DNA of 20,981 nucleotides. Source: Lentisphaerota bacterium. GTDB taxonomy: Bacteria; Verrucomicrobiota; Kiritimatiellia; JAAZAB01. Both the position numbers and the translations under genes were made by a program. The stretch covers positions 1 through 20,981 of the forward strand of contig JAIVGW010000235.1 in assembly GCA_020201415.1 (NCBI GenBank). The letters run 5' to 3'. Within the stretch, counting starts at the first letter, position 1; each line of letters opens with the position of its first letter. Shown piece after piece: positions 1 to 7,566 of the stretch. The notes beneath the pieces are model-generated. The model was not told where the DNA came from, searched no databases, and worked only from the letters and a program-made list of their open reading frames with translations.

Positions 1-81
1 GCAACAGACAAACCGACAAATTAATTGCCAGCCAGCGGGAAAAGCGCAGGCACCGGGAAAACAGACTGGACAGGAGCGGCT

Positions 82-864
82 TCAAGGTGTCTTGACCAAT
101 CCCCTCGGCAGCGGCAGCCACTTCTCAACCACCCGGTCAATCGTGCCGTCCTGCCGCCAGCCCGCCAGCACGGCATTAACCTCACGCAACAACTCGTCAT
201 CATCCTTGCGCACGCCCCAGGCAATCATGTCCGCGGTCATCAGATAAGGCAACACGGCCAGTTCGGCTTCATTTTCAGAGGCCATCCAGATCAGGGCGGG
301 CCCGTCATGGATAAACGCATCGATTTTGCGGCTGGTCAGATAGTAGGGCGCATCCAGCGGATCAAGGTAGGTGATGCTGTTAATACCGCGATAGTTTCTG
401 TTGACAAAAACCGCGGCCGTTGAATCCTTCTGCACACCGACCCCGGCATCGCCCGCCATCAACACTATAGCCCCCGGATACTTGGCCGTATCGCGACTGC
501 GCACCAGCGCCATCAGTCCCAATTGCAGCCAGGGTTCGGTGAACTCGATACGCACCCGGCGCGTATCGGTGATCGTCATGCCGGACATGATAATGTCGAT
601 TTTGCCGGTTAACAGGGCATTGATCTGGTCGTCCCAGCGCAACTCAATAAACTGCGCCGGCCGATCCAGCTTGCGCGCCAGGGCCCGCGCCAATTCAACT
701 TCCGCGCCGGTCAAGCGCTTCTGCTGTTTGAAGACCAGCGGGGGATAATCCGGGGTAACGCCCACGCGCAGGGCCGTCGGGACATCCTCCGCGGGCATGG
801 TTCGGCATCCACCGCCCAGCATGCCGCCACAGAGGCCCACCAGTAAAATTATCATTAACCGCAT
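82..864 (-). CDS. Extracellular amino-acid-type solute-binding lipoprotein (SBP_bac_3 family)
   Basis: A 260-residue protein with the layout of family 3 periplasmic solute-binding proteins. The N-terminus is a hydrophobic signal peptide ending at Cys20 in a loose lipobox (LGGGC; position -3 is Gly, so lipidation is probable rather than certain). The mature part opens with the family's typical LRVGVTPDYPPLVF strand, then the GAEVELARALARKL helix and the GKIDIIMSGMTITDTR segment that lines the amino-acid site. Length fits the family (about 250-280 residues). It would bind an amino acid or similar small polar ligand outside the inner membrane and pass it to an ABC permease. No permease or ATPase gene lies next to it, so it is an orphan here. 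A G-rich stretch precedes the ATG. The fold is clear from motifs; the ligand is unknown. Confidence 0.88.
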   Translation of the reverse strand: MRLMIILLVGLCGGMLGGGCRTMPAEDVPTALRVGVTPDYPPLVFKQQKRLTGAEVELARALARKLDRPAQFIELRWDDQINALLTGKIDIIMSGMTITDTRRVRIEFTEPWLQLGLMALVRSRDTAKYPGAIVLMAGDAGVGVQKDSTAAVFVNRNYRGINSITYLDPLDAPYYLTSRKIDAFIHDGPALIWMASENEAELAVLPYLMTADMIAWGVRKDDDELLREVNAVLAGWRQDGTIDRVVEKWLPLPRGLVKTP

Positions 865-1016
865 GTCATTACCCCCTGTTACCCAGTCCGCCGCGCGCGG
901 CCTTCCTTACAAAATACCCGATCAAAGCCCGGCACGGCACTGAACATGATTTACCATATTTGAAACATATTACAATTTACCATCAGGCTGATCAAGACTG
1001 TTCGTCAGAGCGTGCG

Positions 1017-1487
1017 TCATCCGTCAAGCGCGGCCAACACATGCTCAAGAATATGAGCCGCCTTCTGACGCTCGCCCTCCACGTTAAGGTGGCAATGATC
1101 CACCCAGTTTCCGGCGGAAATCAACTGTTGACTGTAAAACACATTCAGCATCAGTATCGCCATCAGCCGCGAATGGGCCAGCCAGCGCCAGCGGCGCGGG
1201 AGGACCGGCAGATTAACCATGGGCTGACGCCAGTTGCTGTGGTCAGGATGATAGTAAGGCAGGGTATAGCCCTGGGCATCGTTGCCGCCGGTATTTTGCA
1301 TGCGGACCAATTGCGTATCTTCCCGGCCCAGCAGAATGCGCCGCCCGATGTTCAATGATTCGGGAATGAGCAGCCGAGCCATCCACTCGCACAACCCCGC
1401 GCATAATACCAGCAGTATCAGGACAAAAACGATAGTTTTGCCGCGGCCCAGGGAAGGCGCCGCGGCCGGTGCTGTATGGTCTTCCAT
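1017..1487 (-). pseudogene. Membrane-anchored SGNH-hydrolase relic lacking the GDS nucleophile block
   Basis: An open frame of 156 codons. Residues 18-40 form one transmembrane segment, as in membrane-anchored SGNH/GDSL-like esterases. The C-terminus carries a good block V, DHCHLN (Asp130-His133), followed by a helix of the usual G-x(n)-A-x-x-I type, and GGND at 67-70 looks like block III. The GDS serine block that should lie between the membrane helix and block III is absent, and the spacing between blocks III and V is short. Relatives are roughly twice as long. I read it as a gene that has lost its centre, still in frame by chance or design. It follows the sulfatase gene by about 43 bp and could once have shared its transcript. 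Family call moderate, inactivity fairly sure because the nucleophile is missing. The alternative is an uncharacterised short protein. Confidence 0.55.
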
Positions 1488-1530
1488 GTTTTCCCGTTAA
1501 TGCACAACTCAAAAAGGGGCAATGCCAGCC

Positions 1531-2850
1531 TCAGTTGCCGACATTCAGCGGCTGCCCGTCGCGCGTGGTGGGCTGCAGTTCGTGAAAATCATCGCCGTTT
1601 TCCCGCAGCCAGCCTTCCAGCCTGGCCGCCAGCTCGTCCTTCCGTTCCGCATAATCCGGATCGTCCGCCAGGTTTTTCAGTTCATGCGGGTCGTTTTGCA
1701 GATCATAAAGTTCCTCGCCATGCACCCGGTAAAGATTGTACTTTAGGCGATCGGTCCGGATCATGCGGATCGGATTGATCCAGCGCTGTTTGGAATAATA
1801 TTGCCCGATCACGAAATCACGCTCCGGCGGCCGGCCGACCCCGGTCAGCAACAGATCGAGCGACACCCCGTCCGTCGCCCCCGGATCAAACCCGGCCCAA
1901 TCGGCCATGGTCGGCACCAGATCCACATTCGGCGTGAGATAATCCACCGTGCGCCCGGCGGGGACACCCGGGCGCCGGATAATCAACGGCACGCGCATCA
2001 TGTGCTCATACATGAAGGGCCCCTTGAAAATCAGCCGGTGCTGCGCGTCCATGTCACCGTGGTCAGAAGTTGCAATTATCATGGTCCGCTCCAGCAGGCC
2101 GTGCGCCTCCAGGGCGCCCAACACGCGCCCAACGTGGTTGTCATACAACTTCACTTTCTCGCGGTAAAGCTCGCGGTAGCGTTCCCAGGCCGGCGACTCG
2201 GCGCCCGCCATGATTTTACCCTGATCCTCCAGCATGAACTGGTGTTGGACGCCGGGCACGCTTTCGAAATCATGGCCCTGCCAGGAAGGCGGCAGGGGCG
2301 CCGGCGCGCTTCTGGGCGCCGGCGGGGTCTGCAGTTTGGCTTCACGTCCGTAATGGTATATATCGTGCGGATCGTTATATGACAGGAACAGGGCAAACGG
2401 CTCATCGGGCCGGGCCGCGGCCCGCTGCATGAAGTCCAGCGCCAAACGCGTGGCCTCCTCGTCATCGTGCTGTTCCTTCTGCACAACCCCGAAATCCTCA
2501 TCCCATCCCGCGGTGCCGACCTCATTCTTGCCCAGGTGCCACTTGCCGAAATACGCCGTGCGGTAACCGGCCTGCTGCAGCATCTTGCCGACCGTCGGCT
2601 GCTTCAAGGGGGAGCCGCCGGCCTGCCCCACATTACCGATCACCCCGGTCTTGGCAGGATACATTCCTGTCAACATGGACGACCGACTGGGGGAACATTG
2701 GGGCGTGGTGCAAAACGCATTGCTGAATACCGTGCCCTCGGCGGCCAGGCGATTCAAGTTGGGCGTATCGAACGAGCCGTCATTGAATCCCACCGCTTCC
2801 CAATGCTGCTGATCCGAAAAGACAAAAAGAATATTTGGTTTGTTTTTCAT
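1531..2850 (-). CDS. Sulfatase (arylsulfatase-type, Cys-type formylglycine enzyme)
   Basis: A 439-residue type I sulfatase that hydrolyses sulfate esters, probably on a glycan. The modification motif CSPSRSSMLTG begins at Cys52, which would be oxidised to formylglycine by FGE or an anaerobic radical-SAM maturase. Metal and sulfate ligands are visible: D13-Q14 in the first strand, GKWHLG (Lys103, His105), a DPHD segment (His162), SDHGD (Asp263-His264) and FKG (Lys276). The C-terminal LYDLQNDPHELKNL stretch is the usual sulfatase closing motif. Length is normal and the frame is intact. No signal peptide is seen, so the enzyme is predicted to be cytoplasmic and to act on imported sugars. The start is the first ATG; no strong Shine-Dalgarno site precedes it. 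The broken beta-galactosidase gene nearby fits use of sulfated galactans, but substrate is not shown by the sequence. Confidence 0.95.
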   Translation of the reverse strand: MKNKPNILFVFSDQQHWEAVGFNDGSFDTPNLNRLAAEGTVFSNAFCTTPQCSPSRSSMLTGMYPAKTGVIGNVGQAGGSPLKQPTVGKMLQQAGYRTAYFGKWHLGKNEVGTAGWDEDFGVVQKEQHDDEEATRLALDFMQRAAARPDEPFALFLSYNDPHDIYHYGREAKLQTPPAPRSAPAPLPPSWQGHDFESVPGVQHQFMLEDQGKIMAGAESPAWERYRELYREKVKLYDNHVGRVLGALEAHGLLERTMIIATSDHGDMDAQHRLIFKGPFMYEHMMRVPLIIRRPGVPAGRTVDYLTPNVDLVPTMADWAGFDPGATDGVSLDLLLTGVGRPPERDFVIGQYYSKQRWINPIRMIRTDRLKYNLYRVHGEELYDLQNDPHELKNLADDPDYAERKDELAARLEGWLRENGDDFHELQPTTRDGQPLNVGN

Positions 2851-2881
2851 CCGGTCAAGTTAAATTGAGTTGTGTTCCGTG

Positions 2882-3144
2882 TCAATCAGATATCTGTCTG
2901 AAGATTGATTTGCTCAAAAAGTGATTCCTGAAACTGTCCAATTTTTTGCTGGAGATCGAGCCAATCTTCGCTGCCGCGCCGTTGCTCAGGACGATGATCG
3001 CATTGTGGTCAAAGATATGCGGGATCGTATCCTTGTAGTCGCTCAGATGCAGTAAGCATAGACGGTTCCCCATTTCAGCGATTCGCTGAAATAGTCGGCT
3101 GTTGTTTTCTGGACGAGACTGTCTTCTGAATACTCGACGCTCAT
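2882..3144 (-). pseudogene. hsdR: Remnant of type I restriction endonuclease subunit R
   Basis: Two pieces of HsdR lie end to end in different frames. The first starts with an ATG at 3144-3142 and encodes the classic HsdR N-terminus (MSVEYSEDSLVQKTTADYF, then KWGTVYAY) before a TGA at 3043-3045. The second, in the frame that stops at 2882, encodes LSDYKDTIPHIFDHN and IIVLSNGAAAKIGSIS, which match the region well inside the HsdR nuclease domain. Well over 100 residues between them are absent, including the PD-(D/E)XK active site, and the motor domains (about 700 residues or more) are gone. The ATG overlaps the Fic stop as ATGA, so the ancestral gene was translationally coupled to fic. No hsdM or hsdS is seen. 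This is a dead fragment; family assignment is confident. Confidence 0.85.
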
Positions 3145-4490
3145 GGATTCGTCCTCGCCGATAGCTCTTTCAACTTGCCCCCCAGATCGGCGATCGCGGA
3201 AAAGACCATAGTCCTACCTCGTGTCTTCTGTGTCAGGAGCCCTTTCTCATAGAGATCCAGCAGGTCGGACCGCGCGGTGCCGTATGCTGAGCCATGGCTT
3301 GTTCTGTGGCTTTCCACCGTGTACTCGTGGAGCGGATGTCTGAGCGCGTGCATGATTAAGGCCTGTTGTCGGTGATTCAGCTCCCTTGTGAAGCGCAGTT
3401 TTGCCTCGACATCTTTGACCTCTTCCCTTTTCCGGTCAATGTAGGCGTGCAGTTCCTTAATGGCCCGGTTGACCACTTGAGTCTGGTATATGATGAAGTA
3501 GTTCAGGTCGTTATCGTCAGTTTCCGAGTACAAAAAGCTCTTTCCGTACTTCGCCGGTGCTTTGACAAGGATACTGGATATGGAAATATACTGAAAAAGC
3601 CAGTATCCACTCCTCAGCATAGCCCAGTAGAAAAGAGCACGCGCTGTCCGTCCATTTCCGTCGTAGAACGGATGATCAAAGCCCATCCAAAAATGGAGAA
3701 TTATAGCTCTCACAGCAGGATGCATGAACGTCTTCGGTGTCTTGCCGTTGGCGAAATCGCACATCTGCTGCATCCGGGCGTCAAGCTCAGCCGCCGACGG
3801 TGGATCGTGGAAAATCGTGCCTTCTAGTTTGTCCACAACCTTAACCAATTCGTCACTGTTGCGAAGACGTCCCGATGCTTCGGGCTTGTCCAACGTATTC
3901 TCTGTTACCAAGCGATTAATCTGGAAGATCAGATCAGGCGTGAGCGGCTCATCCTTCATGTCAATGATGTGTCGCATTGTTATGAAGTTGTTCAGGATCA
4001 TCTGTTCACTGTTGTCTTGAGGTCTCCTGCCTGACTTAATCATCTCTTTTGCTACTTCACGTGTTGCCGCCGCGCCTTCAAGTTGGCTGGACGTAATAGC
4101 TTCCTCAATCAGCGAGCTAATCACGTATCTATCTCGCGTTTGCGCGTTTGTGACAGGCTCAGGAATCCCGATGAATCCTCCCGCCCCCGAATCAATCCCG
4201 TGAAGCAATTCTTGCACAACATCGGTCGTAAAGTAGCTGAAGGGTGTCCCGTCTTTGTCCAGCAACGGGACCTGCTTATAGGCCGCCCTACGCTTCAATT
4301 TAAGAGCGAGCCACCACTCTTCATGAGAAAACCCCTTTCTTGCGGGTCGCCTGCGTAATTCGTCCCAGTGCAGGTAACTGTCCTCCGGTTGCATGAGATC
4401 AGCCAGACGCAGCACCTGTTCAATTCGATTGGTTTTGAGTGTTTGCTTCAGAAGAGCGCCGAAATCAGGTGGAATTTGTGGTGTTTTCAT
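3141..4490 (-). CDS. Fic/DOC-family protein AMP-transferase with N-terminal inhibitory helix and C-terminal winged helix
   Basis: A 449-residue class II Fic protein. The catalytic loop HPFYDGNGRTAR sits at residues 273-284, with His273 as the catalytic base, and fits the canonical HPFx[D/E]GNGRxxR motif. The self-inhibitory motif [S/T]xxxE[G/N] is present before the Fic core as SSQLEG (Ser134, Glu138, Gly139), which predicts auto-inhibited AMP transfer. Residues about 365-430 look like a winged-helix DNA-binding module (HRQQALIMHAL, then ARSDLLDLYEKGLL). Fic proteins of this build often sit inside type I restriction loci, and here the stop overlaps the start of an hsdR remnant. The gene looks intact while its neighbour is dead. 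Upstream lie repeated TATCAA/TTGATA half-sites that could be autoregulatory. The target of modification is unknown. The region is more AT-rich than the sulfatase gene, in keeping with transfer. Confidence 0.93.
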   Translation of the reverse strand: MKTPQIPPDFGALLKQTLKTNRIEQVLRLADLMQPEDSYLHWDELRRRPARKGFSHEEWWLALKLKRRAAYKQVPLLDKDGTPFSYFTTDVVQELLHGIDSGAGGFIGIPEPVTNAQTRDRYVISSLIEEAITSSQLEGAAATREVAKEMIKSGRRPQDNSEQMILNNFITMRHIIDMKDEPLTPDLIFQINRLVTENTLDKPEASGRLRNSDELVKVVDKLEGTIFHDPPSAAELDARMQQMCDFANGKTPKTFMHPAVRAIILHFWMGFDHPFYDGNGRTARALFYWAMLRSGYWLFQYISISSILVKAPAKYGKSFLYSETDDNDLNYFIIYQTQVVNRAIKELHAYIDRKREEVKDVEAKLRFTRELNHRQQALIMHALRHPLHEYTVESHRTSHGSAYGTARSDLLDLYEKGLLTQKTRGRTMVFSAIADLGGKLKELSARTNP

Positions 4491-4515
4491 GGCTTATCCT
4501 CTATTATTAATTTAG

Positions 4516-4601
4516 TATCAAAATATGTTAATTTGATAGTTACGTCAAGCCACAAAGTAAATATTATTATCAATTTGATAGTGATTGATAATATATTGAT
4601 A
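4516..4601. promoter_or_regulatory. Array of TATCAA/TTGATA half-sites upstream of fic
   Basis: Two inverted pairs are seen: TATCAAA (4516-4522) with TTTGATA (4532-4538), and the perfect palindrome TATCAATTTGATA (4568-4580). Two further direct TTGATA copies follow at 4585-4590 and 4596-4601. They lie 26-110 bp upstream of the fic start in a very AT-rich stretch, a typical place for an operator. The binding factor is not shown; the winged helix of the Fic protein is one candidate. Confidence 0.5.
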
Positions 4602-4888
4602 ATAGACTTGTTGCAGCACAAAAATCTAACAAACAACAAGTTACATGGATATCATGCCGTTCTTCAGCCTTGGCAGGAGGATGTAGCGGGCCTTACGGAG
4701 GGTCTGATTCGGCTTTCAAGTGACTGAATCTGGGCAAAACCGGCTCCGAAGCATCAAACATTTCGTTACGAGATATCCGCGACTATCATATCGGCGAAAT
4801 GCCGCCAATAACTCTAAGAAAACACGGCATTTAGCGATCCGGCAGGCTGTATCTTGTCCACACATTCCGCGGAGAAGGCAGAAAAATA

Positions 4889-4919
4889 TTGACATCTTCA
4901 CACTAAACCGGCATATTAT
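4889..4919 (+). promoter_or_regulatory. Likely sigma-70-type promoter of the iclR-FeS operon
   Basis: A perfect -35 TTGACA (4889-4894) precedes TATTAT (4914-4919) with a 19-bp spacer, or the overlapping CATATT with 17 bp. It lies about 40 bp before the IclR start codon and no other promoter-like pair is better placed. Confidence 0.5.
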
Positions 4920-4958
4920 CGCTTTAGATGAACAAATATTCATCAATACGGATTTAAT

Positions 4959-5672
4959 ATGGCTAAATCAGAGCTGGTACAATCACTGCAGCGGGCACTG
5001 GATGTCCTGGAAAAAATCGGGCTCTCGGAGGACGGCATCAGGCTGGCGGAGCTGGCCGATCAACTGGCCTTGAAAAAAACCACGGTGTACAACCTGGCGC
5101 GCACTTTACAGGCCCGGGGCTACCTGGCACGGGATAACGCCGGACGGTATCAACTCGGACCTATGCTGGATGAAATAGCCCAGCGCCGCTTTCAACGCCG
5201 GGTTTTCCGGCGCGCGGCGGCCGCCATGCAACACCTGTATGCCTCTTACCAGAATGCCGTGTTGACTTTTTCCGAACTGATCGGTTCCGAAATCTGTTGT
5301 CGTATACGGATGGCGCCGGATTTCCCGGGTCTGCTGCGCCAGCCGCCCATGCAGACGTTCCAGCCCTTCAGTTCGGCTTCGGGGCTCTGCCTGCAAGCAT
5401 TTAATGCCAATTATCGGGAAAACATGGCCGCCACCGGCGGATTTGACGAAAGCGCGCGCTGTTGGAATTCCCGGGCGGACTTTGAAAAGGCGCTTGAAGC
5501 CACCAGGCAAAGCGGCCTGGCCATCATAACCAGTGCAACACAATGGCGACTGGCCGCCCCGATCGGCGATAATTACGTGCTGGGCATCAGCCTGCCCGGC
5601 AAGACGGGCAAAACGGACAAATTGGCGGAAGATTTGGCGGCAGCGGTGGAAGATATCCGGCAGCAATCATAA
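4959..5672 (+). CDS. IclR-family transcriptional regulator
   Basis: A 237-residue regulator. Residues 5-65 form the N-terminal winged helix of the IclR family: an opening SLQRALDVLEKIG helix, the LAELADQLALKKTTVYNLARTLQARGYL helix-turn-helix and the GRYQLGPML wing. The remainder has the size of the GAF-like effector domain, with the family's closing segment WRLAAPIGDNYVLGISLPG. It should bind DNA as a dimer and respond to a small carboxylate or aromatic effector, which cannot be named here. It is 16 bp upstream of the FeS-protein gene on the same strand, so it probably controls that operon and itself. The ATG at 4959 is chosen because it opens the family N-terminus; the Shine-Dalgarno site is weak. 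Intact. Confidence 0.88.
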   Translation: MAKSELVQSLQRALDVLEKIGLSEDGIRLAELADQLALKKTTVYNLARTLQARGYLARDNAGRYQLGPMLDEIAQRRFQRRVFRRAAAAMQHLYASYQNAVLTFSELIGSEICCRIRMAPDFPGLLRQPPMQTFQPFSSASGLCLQAFNANYRENMAATGGFDESARCWNSRADFEKALEATRQSGLAIITSATQWRLAAPIGDNYVLGISLPGKTGKTDKLAEDLAAAVEDIRQQS

Positions 5673-5688
5673 ACAGGAGGAGCATATC

Positions 5689-6747
5689 ATGGCCATCATG
5701 AGTAGAGACTTTACACGCAATGATTTATGCGGTGATCCGCGCACTGCGGCTGAGATCGTCAAGAAACAGGCGTTGGCGTTCGGCGCCGACTCGGTGGGAA
5801 TCGGCAACATCGAACGCTGGAAGGGCGCGCCAATCCAGATGGATCCTTTGCAAATCATGCCCGAGTGCCGCTCGATCATCGGCATGGTTTTCCGGGTGAA
5901 TCGCGGCAGTCTGCGCGGCATTGAGGAAGGCACCTATTTCAGCAACTATTCGTCCATGGGTTACGGCGGCATCACCTATCTTTACATGCCGATGACGGTG
6001 ATCAACTTAAGCAAATTCATCGAAGACCAGGGTCATGAAGCCGTTCCTATGGGACATCAAAGCGACTGGCGCGGTATCGACAACGAAGGCTATCTGAAAA
6101 AGAATTACAGCCGCCCGGTGGCGCCCGGCCGCGCGGCGCCGGATATCATGATCCAACTGCGGATCGCCGCCTTCCTCTGCGGTCTGGGTGAAATCGGTCT
6201 TAGCAAAATGTTTCTCTCCCCGCAATTCGGCCCGCGCAACCGGGTCGGCATCATCCTGACCGACTTGGAACTGGAGCCGGACCCGCTTTATGACGGACCA
6301 CAGTTGTGCAACCAATGTATGGCCTGCGTTAAGGCCTGCCCGGGGAAATGTTTCGACACGGACAAGCGGGTTTCCGTCAATCTGGGCGGCAAACAGGTTG
6401 AGTGGATTGACCTGAAAATGGATGCTTGCAGCACAGCTTTCGTGGGCGCCCAGACCGTTCCGGAACCCCTGCCGGAGGAGCAGCGCTACGGCCGGGGCAA
6501 TTCCGTGCCGGGTGACTGGAGTCCCTTCTACAAGAAACCACGCAATCTTTACAATACCGGCCAGGCCGTCTGCGGCGCTCGTGGTTGCACAAGGGCCTGC
6601 ATGATCAGTATGGAGAGTCGGGGCGTGTTGCAAAACCGGTTCCATCAAAAGTTCAGGCGGCGCAAGACCTGGAACGTGGATTGGAGCAAGCCGCCGGTTT
6701 ATGCCGAAGGCAGCGTGTTCCGGGATCAGGTTGTCGAGGCAGATTAA
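5689..6747 (+). CDS. QueG/reductive-dehalogenase-like double [4Fe-4S] cluster protein
   Basis: A 352-residue cytoplasmic redox protein. The GLGEIGLSKMFLSPQFGPRN and VGIILTD segment (about 166-192) is the shared signature of epoxyqueuosine reductase and reductive dehalogenase catalytic proteins, which bind cobalamin there. A ferredoxin motif CxxCxxCxxxCP follows at Cys207, 210, 213 and 217. A second cluster could use Cys247, 295, 300 and 304 (CGARGCTRAC). It lacks a Tat signal, unlike respiratory dehalogenases, and its C-terminus differs from QueG, so neither named function is claimed. The start is the ATG at 5689, 8 bases after a strong AGGAGG; an in-frame ATG further upstream lies inside iclR and is not used. 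It forms an operon with iclR. A role in corrinoid reduction or a cobalamin-dependent reaction is inference. Confidence 0.78.
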   Translation: MAIMSRDFTRNDLCGDPRTAAEIVKKQALAFGADSVGIGNIERWKGAPIQMDPLQIMPECRSIIGMVFRVNRGSLRGIEEGTYFSNYSSMGYGGITYLYMPMTVINLSKFIEDQGHEAVPMGHQSDWRGIDNEGYLKKNYSRPVAPGRAAPDIMIQLRIAAFLCGLGEIGLSKMFLSPQFGPRNRVGIILTDLELEPDPLYDGPQLCNQCMACVKACPGKCFDTDKRVSVNLGGKQVEWIDLKMDACSTAFVGAQTVPEPLPEEQRYGRGNSVPGDWSPFYKKPRNLYNTGQAVCGARGCTRACMISMESRGVLQNRFHQKFRRRKTWNVDWSKPPVYAEGSVFRDQVVEAD

Positions 6748-6792
6748 GATTTATATAATGCGCCGGTTTGGCGCGGCTCCAGGTTAATTGTC

Positions 6793-7555
6793 ATGAAATT
6801 CGCCATAGGCTACCAGCAGCCCGAACATGAACCGTTCCCGGCCATGGTCGCGGATTACCGGGCGCAGGTGGATGAGGTTTACTTCCCCTGGGTGGGCGCG
6901 CCCTCCGGGCGCGCGCCGCTCGGCGCCGGCAGCAGCCGGCGCGACTGGCAGGCCCAGGCCATCCTCGAGGAAGACCTGATACACCTCAGGGAAATGGGCG
7001 TCCGGCTGGACCTGTTGTTCAACGCCAACTGCTACGGCGGCGACGCTCTGAGCGAACGGCTGGCGAATGAAGTCTGCTCCATCGTGGACCATCTGGGCGA
7101 TATCTGCAACGGGCCGGATTGACAATGCCGTGGCGCATGACGCGGAAATCAGCACACGCCGCAATCTCACCGACTGGAATCCGCATGTGTGCTGGACGCT
7201 TTACCGCGATCCGGCGCGGCTGGTGGCGTTTCTGCAAAGCACCTGGATCCGCCCCGAAGATCTGCCGCATTACGAAGATCTGGCGGATCTGGTCAAACTC
7301 GCCACCCGCCAGCATACCCATCCGCGCATGGTGCTCGAGGCCTATACCTCGGGAAAGTTCCACGGCAACCTGATGAACCTGATGGAGCCGTGCTTCGCCC
7401 CCGCCCTGGCTCCGCGCTACATCGCCAACGAGGCTTTCCCCGCTGACTGGTTCGAACATACGTCCCGCTGCAACTGCGATGGCGCTGCCTGTGCTTACTG
7501 CGCCCGGGTATTGCGCGATGTCTTGAAGACTTACGATCGGGAGCCGCCGCAGTAG
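6793..7555 (+). pseudogene. U32-peptidase-like TIM-barrel protein, centre deleted and frameshifted
   Basis: Two frames together give the two ends of one protein. Frame 1 (6793-7122) opens MKFAIGYQQPEHEPFPAMV and contains VDEVYFPWVGAPSGRAPL and LDLLFNANCYG, a barrel start of the kind found in U32-type proteins of PVC bacteria. The other frame resumes near 7115 with NAVAHDAEISTRRNL, then WNPHVCWTLYRDPARL, WIRPEDLPHYEDL and HTHPRMVLEAY, closing with the cysteine cluster around CNCDGAACAYC. The central barrel strands that should separate them are missing, so this is a deletion with a shift of frame, not a lone indel. It lies 45 bp after the FeS gene on the same strand, with a small GCGCC/GGCGC hairpin (6760-6774) between. 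Function unknown in life; family call moderate. Confidence 0.65.
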
Positions 7556-7566
7556 CCGGCGGACAC

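Larger units (their letters stand above)
4491..4958. other. Divergent intergenic region between fic and the IclR gene
   Basis: No convincing gene lies in these 468 bases. The fic-proximal side is AT-rich with the half-site array; the other side holds a promoter for the IclR gene. Short open frames on both strands show no family features. Confidence 0.6.

Noticed and set aside
6760..6774. Terminator after the FeS-protein gene
   Set aside because: The GCGCC/GGCGC stem is only 5 bp and no T-run follows.
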